From Elainella saxicola E1 (GTDB lineage Bacteria; Cyanobacteriota; Cyanobacteriia; Elainellales; Elainellaceae), in NCBI GenBank assembly GCA_002796835.1, contig LUGL01000026.1, positions 13,070 to 77,069 of the forward strand: 64,000 nt of DNA, written 5' to 3'. The notes below the pieces were generated by a model. It saw only the letters and a list, made by a program, of their open reading frames with translations. It was not told the origin of the DNA and made no database searches. Position 1 is the stretch's first letter, and every line of letters begins with the position of its first letter. Below, piece by piece: positions 1-10,447 of the stretch. The position numbers and the translations under genes are program-made.

Positions 1-104
1 AAAAATCAGCTAGCCCCTTTGATGTCTGGGTTGAATGCAAAACTAGCGTGTTTCGTTCGTTCACCCTCTTTTAATTTTTGTAGATGTAGCAACAGGAAAC
101 AGTC

Positions 105-1256
105 ATGGACGACAAACTCATGTTAATGATCCCCGGTCCCACTCCAGTACCGGAACAAGTTCTGCGAGCATTGGCTAAACACCCGATCGGCCACCGCAGC
201 GGCGATTTCTCGAAAATTATTGCCGAGGTTACAGAAGGCTTGAAATGGCTGCACCAAACCCAAAATGATGTATTGATTTTGGCAGCCAGCGGCACGGGTG
301 CGATGGAAGCAGGTATCATCAATTTCCTCAGTCCTGGTGATCGGGTGCTGGTAGGCAACAATGGTAAATTTGGCGAACGCTGGGCCAAAATCTGTGAAGT
401 CTATGGCCTGAATGTGCAGCAGATCACGGCAGAATGGGGCAAATCCCTTGATACCGAAGCCTTCCGCACCGTCCTGGAAGCCGACACCGCCAAAGAAATT
501 AAAGCCGTCATCGTTACCCACAGCGAAACCTCGACCGGCGTGCTGAATGACCTCGAAACCATCAACCGTCACGTTAAAGCCCACGGGGCGCTGATTATTG
601 TCGATGCGGTCACTAGCCTGGGTGCGACCAATGTTCCGATCGATGCTTGGGGCCTAGATGTCGTCGCTTCAGGTTCTCAGAAAGGCTTCATGTTGCCGCC
701 CGGTCTGGGCTTTGTTGCCGTTAGTCCCAAAGCCTGGGAAGCTTACGCCACTGCAAAGATGCCACGCTTCTATCTCGATTTGGGTAAATATCGCAAAGAG
801 GCTGCCAAGAACAGTCATCCGTTTACGCCGCCGGTAAACATGTACTACGCGCTGCAAGTTTCTCTGGAAATGATGAAAAAAGAAGGCTTAGAGAACATCT
901 TTGCCCGCCATCAGCGCCACATGAACGCGACCCGCGCAGCCATGAAGGCATTAAATCTGCCCTTGTTTGCTGCCGATCAGGCGGCTAGCCCTGCAATTAC
1001 GGCGATCGCTCCCGTCAACGTGGATGCCGAGCAAATTCGGGCCAGCATCAAGAAACGCTTTGACATTATCATGGCTGGTGGGCAGGACCATCTCAAAGGC
1101 AAAATCTTCCGCATTGGCCACCTGGGTTTTGTTAGCGATCGCGATATTCTCACTGCCGTTGGGGCATTAGAAGCCACCCTGCAAGAGTTGAACTACGAAG
1201 GCTCGACTGCTGGAGCAGGTGTTGCTGCGGCTGCTAAAGTTTTGCAAGGCAGCTAA
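105..1256 (+). CDS. Class V aminotransferase (alanine-glyoxylate / serine-pyruvate aminotransferase family)
   Basis: 383 aa ORF; MIPGPTPVPEQVL N-terminus and PLP-lysine region SGSQKGFMLPPGLGF typical of the family. Confidence 0.93.
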   Translation: MDDKLMLMIPGPTPVPEQVLRALAKHPIGHRSGDFSKIIAEVTEGLKWLHQTQNDVLILAASGTGAMEAGIINFLSPGDRVLVGNNGKFGERWAKICEVYGLNVQQITAEWGKSLDTEAFRTVLEADTAKEIKAVIVTHSETSTGVLNDLETINRHVKAHGALIIVDAVTSLGATNVPIDAWGLDVVASGSQKGFMLPPGLGFVAVSPKAWEAYATAKMPRFYLDLGKYRKEAAKNSHPFTPPVNMYYALQVSLEMMKKEGLENIFARHQRHMNATRAAMKALNLPLFAADQAASPAITAIAPVNVDAEQIRASIKKRFDIIMAGGQDHLKGKIFRIGHLGFVSDRDILTAVGALEATLQELNYEGSTAGAGVAAAAKVLQGS

Positions 1257-1286
1257 TCGCCGTTTAGGCTTCAATTCTTCAAATTC

Positions 1287-1327
1287 AGGGTGAGTGGATC
1301 AACAGATTCTTCTCACCCTATTTTTTG
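1287..1327 (+). terminator. Rho-independent terminator after the aminotransferase gene
   Basis: AGGGTGAG (1287-1294) pairs with CTCACCCT (1312-1319), followed by a T-rich run. Confidence 0.8.
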
Positions 1328-1362
1328 TGTTTATAGTTTTTGACCGTATCTTGATTGAGCCA

Positions 1363-1605
1363 TTAAGGCTGAGCTGTCTCTAGCCAATCAAAAATTCGAT
1401 CGAGCTGATCAAGCGTCACGAGCCCGTATTGCCACAGAATCATGGGTAAGGGACCAGGATCCTGCTCACGATAACGCAGCGCGATCGCAATCGAAGCGGA
1501 AGAAAGCGCCAATTCTTCCTGCAAGAAATGAATAAATCGAGAATAGGTTGCGGGTGTCATATTCATCCCCTCCATGTCATTGCCCCTGAGCTGTGGCTTA
1601 AGCAT
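1363..1605 (-). CDS. DUF2949-like small cyanobacterial protein
   Basis: 80 aa; pattern RFIHFLQEELALS...ILWQYGLVTLDQLDRIFDWLE; start may be internal (MNMTPATYSRF or nearby). Confidence 0.65.
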   Translation of the reverse strand: MLKPQLRGNDMEGMNMTPATYSRFIHFLQEELALSSASIAIALRYREQDPGPLPMILWQYGLVTLDQLDRIFDWLETAQP

Positions 1606-2142
1606 CTAATACCTGCTGATCAACCCGTCCTATGCGTCTTCGCTCTTGTTCGATCGGCCATAACCAGCCATGAGACTCATGCTCATGAACAGCATTCTGA
1701 TTTGTATTCCTCGGAAGCAGTGATTGATTTGCTACTTCAGAGGAGGGAAACACACCTGAATTTAAGGATCAAGGATAGATGAAAATTCAAAACGCAGATG
1801 ACATCTTTCGGAAGAAGCTGAGATGATTTAATCGCAAACTGGGAAATTACTGACTGAAACGCAGGTAAGTTTGCAACAAAGATAACATGGCTAAAAGTAA
1901 GCGGTCCCTGGTAAAAATCGGGAATATCAAGCCTACTCTAAGACATCAATTCATTGGACCCAGAGAATAAAGCACTTTACCGAATACACGGCAACAATCA
2001 TGAACTCTCAATAACTTTTGTGACTTTGAACGGATGGCATCAGGGTTTGTAACTTGAGTGTGAGTTGAACCTCCTACTCTCGTGGCAAAGTTCTTTTCAG
2101 CAACTGTGGTATCTTGACGAGAGCGATTTTACGAAGTTTCAC

Positions 2143-2433
2143 ATGCAGGATTTAAGAGCTGAACTAGCAGAAACTCTAGATGAGGCTGAATGGGAATGGT
2201 TAATCCCCCATGCCCAGCGTGATGCAGTTGTCATTGTCGATCCGGCCCTCGATTTGTTGGATGTGGGCGTAGCGATCGCCAGTGATAACGTTTCTGCTGT
2301 GCAACGCTGGATCAGCGAACAGCAAATTTACAAACCTTCACCTGAACAGTTATCCAATTGGGGAGACGATCGCAGTCGCCGCTTTAATGCCTTAATTGTG
2401 CAGCCCTATGTTTTAGTGCAAGATATGCCCTAA
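2143..2433 (+). CDS. DUF2288-like protein
   Basis: MQDLRAELAETLDEAEWEWLIPHAQRDAVVIVDPALDLLDVGVAIASDN; the ATG inside the 2065 ORF is the likelier start. Confidence 0.7.
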   Translation: MQDLRAELAETLDEAEWEWLIPHAQRDAVVIVDPALDLLDVGVAIASDNVSAVQRWISEQQIYKPSPEQLSNWGDDRSRRFNALIVQPYVLVQDMP

Positions 2434-2491
2434 TCACAGACAGAGTGAGGGCAAGATCTAGAGTGCAGAATCACAATACAAGTCACGTAGC

Positions 2492-3787
2492 CTAACGACC
2501 ATCCCATTCGGCTGCTGCATCTGCCAATGCTTGATCAACCGTCTTTTCTGCTAACATGGCCGCTTGCAGGTTGTCATAGATAATTTTTTGCAGCTCCTTC
2601 ACATCTTTAATGCTAGGCAGCAAGATCTCAGCATCCTGCATTTGTTTGGCGCTAATGGCACGGGCCTGATCGATCGCCGGAGCATCAGCAGCAATTTGGG
2701 TAAAGTAGCTGTCTTTTAAAGCAGCCACGGTGGAAGGCAACACATTAGCCGCCTTGGCGAACGCCAGCTGATTCGGATTGTTAGTGACAAATAGGGCAAA
2801 TTTGACAGCAGCATCAGGCTGATCGCTATTGCGCGGTACCACCAGATTCATGACGGCCACATTCTTTTTATTAGTCTTGCCAGAAATTTGGGGAGCAACC
2901 GCCGAAACTTGAGCGATCGCCGGAGCATTCGTGGCAATCGTATTGAGGAACTGAGGTCCAGTTGAAAGCACCGCCGTCTCGCCTGCTTGATAGAGTTCGA
3001 TCGCCCGTCGGTGTCCCTGAGTTAACACTTCTTTAGGCAGCAAATTCTGCTGATATAGACTGGTCCAATATTGAAAGGCGGCTTTCCCTTCAGGCGTATT
3101 GAAGGCGGCCTTCCCTTCTGCATCGACTAAAGTGACGCCCATTTGCACCATCGATTGCAGTAGCTCAGCCGAATCTTCTGGCACAACCGTCGTGAAAAAG
3201 GCATATTTCCCCGTTTTATCTTTCACCTGCTGCGCCACCTGGGCCAGTTCTTCATAGGTGGTTGGGGGTTTAGCGACACCTGCCTTTTGCAGCAGATCTT
3301 TGTTGTAAATCGCCACACTCGTAGATAGATACCAGGGAATGCCATAGCTCTTATTTTCTAAAGTGCTGGCTTTCCAGATGTTTGGCAAATACTCCGCTTT
3401 GACCTCGGCAGGAATACGATCGTCCAACGTCAACCAGGCATTGCGTCCAGCCAATTGAGCCGCGAAATCGGGATTGAGATTCACCACATCAGGCGCTGTC
3501 CCAGCCGACACGGATGTCAAGATTTTGCTCTGCATATCAGCCCAGGGCACATCCACCCAACGAATTTTTACCGTTGGATTCTCTTGTTCAAATTGAGCAA
3601 TTAACTGTTTGAAATAGTCAGCAAATTTGTCCTCAAGCTGCATCGTCCAAAACTCTACTTCAGCAGTTCCAGAAGCAGATTGACCCGAATTTGAAGCTGG
3701 ATTCGGGCTACAGCTGATCATCCAACTGAGCAAAAGGCCCAGAAGCGCAAAAATTCCAAACTGTTTCCATTGTTTTGCTCTGCTCAT
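2492..3787 (-). CDS. ABC transporter extracellular solute-binding protein, family 1 (sugar-type), lipoprotein
   Basis: 431 aa; signal peptide with Cys (LLSWMISCSPN) and SBP features (VEFWTMQLEDKFADYF..., APDVVNLNPDFAAQLA). Confidence 0.9.
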   Translation of the reverse strand: MSRAKQWKQFGIFALLGLLLSWMISCSPNPASNSGQSASGTAEVEFWTMQLEDKFADYFKQLIAQFEQENPTVKIRWVDVPWADMQSKILTSVSAGTAPDVVNLNPDFAAQLAGRNAWLTLDDRIPAEVKAEYLPNIWKASTLENKSYGIPWYLSTSVAIYNKDLLQKAGVAKPPTTYEELAQVAQQVKDKTGKYAFFTTVVPEDSAELLQSMVQMGVTLVDAEGKAAFNTPEGKAAFQYWTSLYQQNLLPKEVLTQGHRRAIELYQAGETAVLSTGPQFLNTIATNAPAIAQVSAVAPQISGKTNKKNVAVMNLVVPRNSDQPDAAVKFALFVTNNPNQLAFAKAANVLPSTVAALKDSYFTQIAADAPAIDQARAISAKQMQDAEILLPSIKDVKELQKIIYDNLQAAMLAEKTVDQALADAAAEWDGR

Positions 3788-3942
3788 AGTTGATCCAAGC
3801 GAGTAATTGACTCAAGCGGATGGTGACTCAGGATGAATAATGCGATCGCAAATCCTTGCAAACTGCCCTTCCTACTCTACAGAGAAAAAGTTGGATTTGA
3901 TCGCGCCATTTTGAGGATTTATCGCTAATATCCGTAAGTGAG

Positions 3943-3990
3943 TGAGCGCCTCGGTTTCATGGTCTAAAACCATACCGGTGGTTGCGCTCA
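3943..3990. other. Long imperfect hairpin in the intergenic region upstream of pilM
   Basis: TGAGCGC-ct-CGGT-ttc-ATGGT-ctaaa-ACCAT-ACCG-gtggtt-GCGCTCA; three nested perfect stem segments. Confidence 0.6.
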
Positions 3991-4259
3991 TCAGGGTGTT
4001 TAAAGTTTCGCAAATTTCCGTAATTTTAAGGGTCGGCGAACCCACACATCTTACTTTTGGATTTGTATGCTGGTGAAAGGAAGGTTCACTATCCAGTTTG
4101 TGGATTCAATTAACGGATTCAGCACAAATTAGCGGATCCAAATTGATGGAGATTCGCTATCCTGAGTTAGCACTAATTTAATCTGACGAAAGTTTATTAG
4201 ATTAGCACTCAGTCTCCTTGCACATTCCCGTTCCTCCCTACTTTTAATGGACAAGAACT

Positions 4260-5384
4260 GTGGTTAGTGGTTTCAAAAACGTATTCTCCAAAAAGACGAA
4301 GGGCATTGGCGTCGAGTTGACATCCGATCGCGTTAATGTCGCTCGTCTCAAGAAAAAGGGTCAGGGGTTTCAGTTGGTGACGTTGGCTTCAGCCGAAGTG
4401 CCGGAGGGCATCTTTCAGGAAGGGCAGATTATGGATTCGGCAGCAATGGCCGAAATTATCCAGTCTGTGCTCGCCGAAAGCAAGCTCAAGGTTAAACATG
4501 CAGCAACTGCGATTCCGAGTGGTCGAGATACCGTCACGCGCATTATTCCAGTGCCTGCTGAACTCGACGATCGGGAACTGCGAGAGATGGTGCTGAATCA
4601 AGAGGCAGGGCTTTATTTGCCCTTTCCCCGTGAAGAAGCAGATGTCGATTATCAAAAGCTGGGCTTTTTCGTCGATGAGGACGGAATTGAGAAAGTCCAG
4701 GTTTTGCTAGTTGCGACGCGCAAGGAAGTGACCGATTCCTATCTGGATACGTTTCGACAAGCTGGTCTATCCGTGGATGTCCTGGAAATCAGCAGCTTTT
4801 CGCTGATTCGCACAATCCGTCAGCAGCTCCGCCAGTTTACGCCGCAAGAGGCTGCCGCGATCGTTGATATCCAGTTTGAGAATACAGAAATTTCGATCGT
4901 CGTGGATGGTGTGCCACAGTTTTCTCGGACCGTCCCGATCGGTACCTATCAAGTTCAAACGGCCCTCAGTCGGGCAATGAATTTGCCGCCCTCCCGCAAT
5001 ACCGATCTGCTGCAGGGCATGACGATTCCGGTAATTCCCATGGATAGTATGGGAACCATGCCTACCAACCCAGCCAGAGGAGGGGTTAATCCGGGAACAG
5101 CCGCCATGTTGCGAGTACTAGGCGAATTGGCAGATGAGCTGCGGCGATCGATCGACTTCTACCACAATCAGGGTGAGAATATGGAGGTGGCGCAACTTCT
5201 GCTGGCGGGACCAGGAGGGGCAATCGGACAGCTCGATGAGTTTTTCTCTCAGCGGTTAAGTTTGCCTGCCAGTCAAGTTGATCCAATTGCAGCCATGTCA
5301 TTGGAAACAGATCAAGAGATTTCTTTAGCTCAGCGAGTCGGACTAGGGGTTGTGCTGGGATTAAGCCTACGGGAGGCATGGTGA
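4260..5384 (+). CDS. pilM: Type IV pilus assembly protein PilM
   Basis: 374 aa actin-like fold protein (GIGVELTSDRVNVARL...), first gene of a pilM-N-O-Q cluster. Confidence 0.93.
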   Translation: MVSGFKNVFSKKTKGIGVELTSDRVNVARLKKKGQGFQLVTLASAEVPEGIFQEGQIMDSAAMAEIIQSVLAESKLKVKHAATAIPSGRDTVTRIIPVPAELDDRELREMVLNQEAGLYLPFPREEADVDYQKLGFFVDEDGIEKVQVLLVATRKEVTDSYLDTFRQAGLSVDVLEISSFSLIRTIRQQLRQFTPQEAAAIVDIQFENTEISIVVDGVPQFSRTVPIGTYQVQTALSRAMNLPPSRNTDLLQGMTIPVIPMDSMGTMPTNPARGGVNPGTAAMLRVLGELADELRRSIDFYHNQGENMEVAQLLLAGPGGAIGQLDEFFSQRLSLPASQVDPIAAMSLETDQEISLAQRVGLGVVLGLSLREAW

Positions 5385-5385
5385 G

Positions 5386-6234
5386 ATGTATAGTCTAGAC
5401 ATTAATTTTCTTAGCGATCGCTCAGATCGCCCCTCAGACGTAGGTCTTGGCAGAACCAGAGGCACGGTTTCTTCTGATCCAAGGCCTTATTACATTGGTG
5501 CTGCCATTGCCATTGCTTTGCCCGCTCTCGTTGCTGGGTTTTGGTTCTATCTGCAAAGTCAAAATCGCACTTTAGAACGGCAACAAGCCGAATTAGATAG
5601 TCAATTAACGGCGTTGAAAGCGCAGCAAGGCGAGGTAAGCAGTATTAATACTCAGATTCAGACGATCGAAGCTGAGAATCAGGCATTGGCGTCTGTCTTT
5701 GATTACATTAAGCCTTGGTCAGGGATTCTCCAAGATATTCGAGCCCGCGTTCCTAACGGTGTTCAAATTGCGACGATCGAACAATTTGTGGATGAAAAGG
5801 CCGCCGCTGCCGCGCCTCCCAGTCCTAGTCCCAGTCCCAGCCCTGCCGCAGGTCAAGCTGGAGCATCCCCCTCTCCTGTGCCAGAAACTCCGATTGCGCC
5901 ACCTCCTAAAGTTGCAGTCTCAGGCGTAGCGCGGTCCTTCAACGATGTCAATGATTTTGTCCTGACTTTACAGCGATCGCCTTTCCTCAAAGGAGATGAA
6001 GTGAAGCTTGTGACCTCTAAGCTGATTGACAATCCCACTACGGTGGAATTTCCAGAAGAAGGAGGTGGCCAAGATCTCGAAGTGAAGTTACCTCAAGTGG
6101 TTGAATATCGCATTGAGGGCAGTTTAACCAATTTACCGGCTTCCGACCTTCTCCAAGATTTAGAGCGAACCCTATCTGTTGGACTCGCCTCTCGGATTCA
6201 AGCCCTTCGTGACAGAGGAGTATTGCAGAAATGA
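5386..6234 (+). CDS. pilN: Type IV pilus assembly protein PilN
   Basis: 282 aa; single TM, coiled coil, position directly after pilM; Pro/Ser-rich linker SPSPSPSP. Confidence 0.88.
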   Translation: MYSLDINFLSDRSDRPSDVGLGRTRGTVSSDPRPYYIGAAIAIALPALVAGFWFYLQSQNRTLERQQAELDSQLTALKAQQGEVSSINTQIQTIEAENQALASVFDYIKPWSGILQDIRARVPNGVQIATIEQFVDEKAAAAAPPSPSPSPSPAAGQAGASPSPVPETPIAPPPKVAVSGVARSFNDVNDFVLTLQRSPFLKGDEVKLVTSKLIDNPTTVEFPEEGGGQDLEVKLPQVVEYRIEGSLTNLPASDLLQDLERTLSVGLASRIQALRDRGVLQK

Positions 6235-7004
6235 CCGTTGGTGGAGATTTTATTCCAGTTGAAGGACGGGAGGATGACGCTCCCGCTTATCCCAAGCTAT
6301 TTGGCATCAGCATTACCCCCACGGTAGGCGCAATTTTATTGGTCTTGCTAGGAGCTGTTGTCGCTTGGGCACTATGGTCCCAACTGGTACAGGGGACTTT
6401 AGACACAAACAACACCTTGAAGGCTGACATTGCTGATAAGGAACAGCAGCTGCAAAATCAAGCAGATACGCAGAAGCAAATTGCAGATGCCAAAGTTAGG
6501 CTTCAGGAGGCAAAGCAGCTTCAAGCAGATGTTCAAAGTCTGTTTGCTTCTGAAGATAGCTTGAATACTTTACTGCTTGACATTAACGAGCGGGTTCAAT
6601 CCGTCAATGCTGGCATCACTGATCCAACCAAGCGGGCCCGTCTATCTCAATTTGATCTGAATGCTGAAGAATCAGGTCCAGTGAATGACAGTTCCCTGGG
6701 TGGTGAGGTGAACGGCAAGCTAGAGCGGCGGGTTTATGATGTCGAGATTAAAGGCACCTTTCCGCAAACTCAGTCGATTATTCGCAATATTGAGCGACTT
6801 CAACCCCTATTGGTCGTCAGTGACTTCAAATCGGATCTCGATCGCTCCACTCAAAAAATCTTGCTGGATGAAAAAGGGCGGTTGGCACCCGCAGGTCAGC
6901 CTGATACTCAGATTACAACCTCATTCAAGTTGGCTGCCTTAATGCCGCTTGAGCAGACTCCAGCCCCTGCTCCTACAGCCAGTCCAGCGGCCCCAACTCA
7001 ATAA
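6231..7004 (+). CDS. pilO: Type IV pilus assembly protein PilO
   Basis: 257 aa; TM followed by coiled coil; start overlaps pilN stop (ATGA). Confidence 0.86.
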   Translation: MTVGGDFIPVEGREDDAPAYPKLFGISITPTVGAILLVLLGAVVAWALWSQLVQGTLDTNNTLKADIADKEQQLQNQADTQKQIADAKVRLQEAKQLQADVQSLFASEDSLNTLLLDINERVQSVNAGITDPTKRARLSQFDLNAEESGPVNDSSLGGEVNGKLERRVYDVEIKGTFPQTQSIIRNIERLQPLLVVSDFKSDLDRSTQKILLDEKGRLAPAGQPDTQITTSFKLAALMPLEQTPAPAPTASPAAPTQ

Positions 7005-7407
7005 ATTTTGGGCTTATCACCAGCATTCGTCTGGATTGTTAGGCATTCTGGATTTTGTAGTTTGGTTGATCGATCAGGTAATGTTTCTTTTCCCTTTCGC
7101 GTAAAGGGATAGTTTCGCTTATCCCAGCATCAGGAGCAATTCAAGCTCAGCCAGCTTGAATTATCAATTCAGCTATCGAAGCAATTCAACTATTCAGGGT
7201 AATTCCACCATAGGAATTGTTAATTTTCGTTAAAAGAAGGCCATTTTTCTACGGCGGACGTAAAGTTTGAGAAAAGAGTTGCGCTAGATATAGCGAATTA
7301 ATCTAGAATTCATTTATGGAAACGCTATATATAATGCTATTCAAAACTCCAAGGATCAACTCAAGCTTGAGTCAGCCCGGTCTCGATCGATTAAGGAGGA
7401 GTGAACT

Positions 7408-9828
7408 GTGAAACGGCGTCTTGGATTCGGAGGCTTTATTAGTAGTGCGGCGATAGTGATGCTATCTGCCCAATCTGCTCAGGCCGCAGCAACGCAAATT
7501 ACCAATGTACAGGTCAACTCGGCCAGTAACGGCTTGGAGGTTGTCTTAGAAACGAGTGATGGGGAGCGGCCTCAGGTTTTTACCGTCAATCGAGGAAATG
7601 CTTTGATTGCAGATCTGGTCAATACAGAGCTGCAGTTGCCTGAAGGTAGCGGGTTTGAAAAGGATAATCCGGCTCCTGGGATTCGCTCGATTAAGGTAGC
7701 CCAACTGGATGAGAACAGTGTTCGGGTTACGATCGATGGTGGAAGTGCCAGCCCGGTCGGCCAGGTGAGCCAGGGGGAAAGTGGCATCGTGCTAAATGTC
7801 AGCCAATCTGGTCCTAATCGTACGGCAGCTTCAGGTCGGCAATCGTCTACAAGCGCCCAGGCAAATCCTCGTACTCCAGCGGCTGCCCCTGCTCAAGTGG
7901 CCCAGGCTGCACCAGACGTAATGATTCCCGATCCACAAATTACGATCGATGGCGTGCCTGCAGTTCAAGGAACTCCTGATTACGCACCACCTCTTCTACC
8001 TCGTGCGATCGCACCACCGCTTGGCGATATTTCAGTTTCCAACGTCGATGCTTCACCCTCAGAGGTGAATTTAGGCAGCAATGAGGTTGTTCCCCGCTTA
8101 GTTTTGCGGGATGCTCCTGCAAGAGATGTGCTTTCTCTGTTAGCCAGAGCTGCTGGAATGAACGTTGCCTATATTAATTCCGCACCAACTGACGCAACCG
8201 AGCAGGGGGCAGAGCAAGGGGCAGCAGCGGGTACACCGGGCGAAGCACCCCAAGAAGTTCGCATCTCTCTGGATATTGAGAATGAGCCAGTCCAGAACGT
8301 ATTTAATTATGTTCTTAGGGTTGCCAATCTTGAAGCAAACCGGATCGGTCGCACGATCTTCGTTGGTCCCCAATTGCCCGATGCAGCCCGGAACGTAGTG
8401 ACTCGAACCCTGCGAGTCAATCAGGTTTCCGCTTTCTCGGCTTCTACTTATCTTTCAACCCTGGGCGCAGAAACTCGGCAGTTCATTCCTGAACGCACAA
8501 CGCGAGAAACGGTGACTGAGGGTGGAGTCACACGGACAGAGGAGCGAATTGAGCCAGCTCGCATCGAAACTTATGGAGTGGAGCGGGGCGCAGGGCCTTT
8601 GCCACTTGCAGGTCTCTCGGTCGCGGCGGATGAGCGGCTTAACTCGGTCACTTTAATTGGTGAGCCGCGTAAGGTGCAAATTGCTGAAGCGATGCTTGCT
8701 CAGCTCGATCTGCGTCAACGCCAAGTTGCGGTTAACGTCAAAATTGTGGATGTAAACCTGCTGGCAACTGAAGACTTTAGCACAAGCTTCTCCTGGGGCG
8801 ATGGTGATGTTTTCGGCGTGATCGATCGAGGCGCAGCGATTCTGAATGTGGGTGGATATAATCCCCCTAACCGAGAAACAACGAACAACAGCGTCAACAG
8901 TCCGCCCATTATCACCAATCCTTACGAAAATGCAACGCCATTCCTTGATCCGCAAGATCGGATCGTAATTCAGGGTCAAGGTGGGGGGTCTGTTGATAAC
9001 GGTAATTTCACCCCGACTGATGCTGTTGGGTTGAGCCCGACTCGTCCGTTAGGAAATAACGGTAACCCCTTGAATCCCGGTGTAACAGACTTTACCCCAG
9101 GTACTCCGACGATCATCACCCGAAATTCGGATGGTACTATTAGTTTCTCTCAAGGGACCGCCGCTGAGATCACAAGCGGTATGCCAAGCCTATTCCAGTA
9201 TCCTCAGCGATTCTTAGCAAAGCTGCAAGCACAGATTGTGAGTGGTAACGCTAAGGTGTTGACCGATCCAACCTTAGTGGTGCAAGAGGGTGAAACTGCC
9301 AATGTGAATTTGGGGCAAGAGGTCATTTCTCAGGTTAATACTACATTTGTTGATACAGATGCTGGTACCCGAGAAACCCAGGATGTTCAAAAGGTTGTAG
9401 CGGGTCTGCAAATGGCAGTTGAAGTTGAGCGGGTCGATGATAACGGCTTTGTCACCTTGCGAGTTCAGCCCACTGTGACCGCTCCGATTGAAACCCGCGA
9501 TGTGGGCAATGGTCAGGTAACGCTGCTATCGGTACGGCAAGTCCAATCCGGTCGGATTCGCTTACGGGATAGCCAAACGCTGATTCTGTCTGGAATTATC
9601 CAGGAGACCGATCGCACCACAGTTTCTAAGGTGCCAATTCTGGGCGATATCCCCATCCTGGGTGCCTTGTTTAGAAGCACGAACCGTAACAATAGCCGTC
9701 AAGAAGTGGTGGCATTGGTGACACCGAATATTCTAGATGATTCTGACTTCTCTAACTTTGGCTATCGCTATACTCCAACTCGTGAGGTACAGGAAATTTT
9801 GCAACGTCGAGGAGTACAGGCTCCCTAG
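7408..9828 (+). CDS. pilQ: Type IV pilus secretin PilQ with N-terminal AMIN-type domain
   Basis: 806 aa; secretin signature (VSKVPILGDIPILGALFRSTNRNNSRQEVVALVTPNIL). Confidence 0.95.
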   Translation: MKRRLGFGGFISSAAIVMLSAQSAQAAATQITNVQVNSASNGLEVVLETSDGERPQVFTVNRGNALIADLVNTELQLPEGSGFEKDNPAPGIRSIKVAQLDENSVRVTIDGGSASPVGQVSQGESGIVLNVSQSGPNRTAASGRQSSTSAQANPRTPAAAPAQVAQAAPDVMIPDPQITIDGVPAVQGTPDYAPPLLPRAIAPPLGDISVSNVDASPSEVNLGSNEVVPRLVLRDAPARDVLSLLARAAGMNVAYINSAPTDATEQGAEQGAAAGTPGEAPQEVRISLDIENEPVQNVFNYVLRVANLEANRIGRTIFVGPQLPDAARNVVTRTLRVNQVSAFSASTYLSTLGAETRQFIPERTTRETVTEGGVTRTEERIEPARIETYGVERGAGPLPLAGLSVAADERLNSVTLIGEPRKVQIAEAMLAQLDLRQRQVAVNVKIVDVNLLATEDFSTSFSWGDGDVFGVIDRGAAILNVGGYNPPNRETTNNSVNSPPIITNPYENATPFLDPQDRIVIQGQGGGSVDNGNFTPTDAVGLSPTRPLGNNGNPLNPGVTDFTPGTPTIITRNSDGTISFSQGTAAEITSGMPSLFQYPQRFLAKLQAQIVSGNAKVLTDPTLVVQEGETANVNLGQEVISQVNTTFVDTDAGTRETQDVQKVVAGLQMAVEVERVDDNGFVTLRVQPTVTAPIETRDVGNGQVTLLSVRQVQSGRIRLRDSQTLILSGIIQETDRTTVSKVPILGDIPILGALFRSTNRNNSRQEVVALVTPNILDDSDFSNFGYRYTPTREVQEILQRRGVQAP

Positions 9829-9883
9829 AATCTAACAGGTTTTGGAGGCCGATCGAACCTCCATATCGATTGGGATGGTGCGT

Positions 9884-9950
9884 GTAGGGATCAGTAAGAG
9901 CGATGCAACAGGTTGCAAACGAGTCGCTCAAACGATCCCTACTTTTGTTT
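9884..9950 (+). terminator. Putative intrinsic terminator / large nested hairpin downstream of pilQ
   Basis: GTAGGGATC...GATCCCTAC outer stem, GAGCGA...TCGCTC inner stem, TGCAA-CAGG-TTGCA apex, then TTTTGTTT. Confidence 0.75.
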
Positions 9951-10447
9951 GAGCATAACTTGCAGTACTCAATGTTTATCTTCAGACATAAATTGGAGGC
10001 TGAGTCAGGAATAAAAATAGATGCATCGGGACTAATTCGGGACTAATACAGAGTACTAATACAGGATAACTAGATCTCTTTCACTGATCAGAACACTAGC
10101 AGGATGGCTCATCCATGGGCCTTCTCTCGACTTCAGCCCCTGACCTGACTCGAAACAATTCGCAATAATTAACGGGTCCAATTTCTGATTTTGATGAGTA
10201 AAACTGCTTAATTTATTCAAGTTTTTTTAAAAAATCTGCGAAATCCACATAAATTAAAGCTTTCACGGTTCCATCTGCAATATCTTGCCTTTAGAATGAA
10301 GCATTGAAAGTGAGAGTTAGTCACACTTCCAGCCTTTAGTTCCAATTCTCAACCCCATTTTCGATATCACACCGTCGAATTTAGCTCTAACTCGATCGAA
10401 GGTTGGGCTCATTACTATCAACGCTGAATTAATTTAAGGAGATTGAC

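Noticed and set aside
3943-3990. c-di-GMP-I (GEMM) riboswitch call
   Set aside because: Only a weak resemblance in the ggtctaaaacc segment; the conserved GCAAACC / GACGCAAAGCC half was not found, so reported only as an unassigned hairpin.
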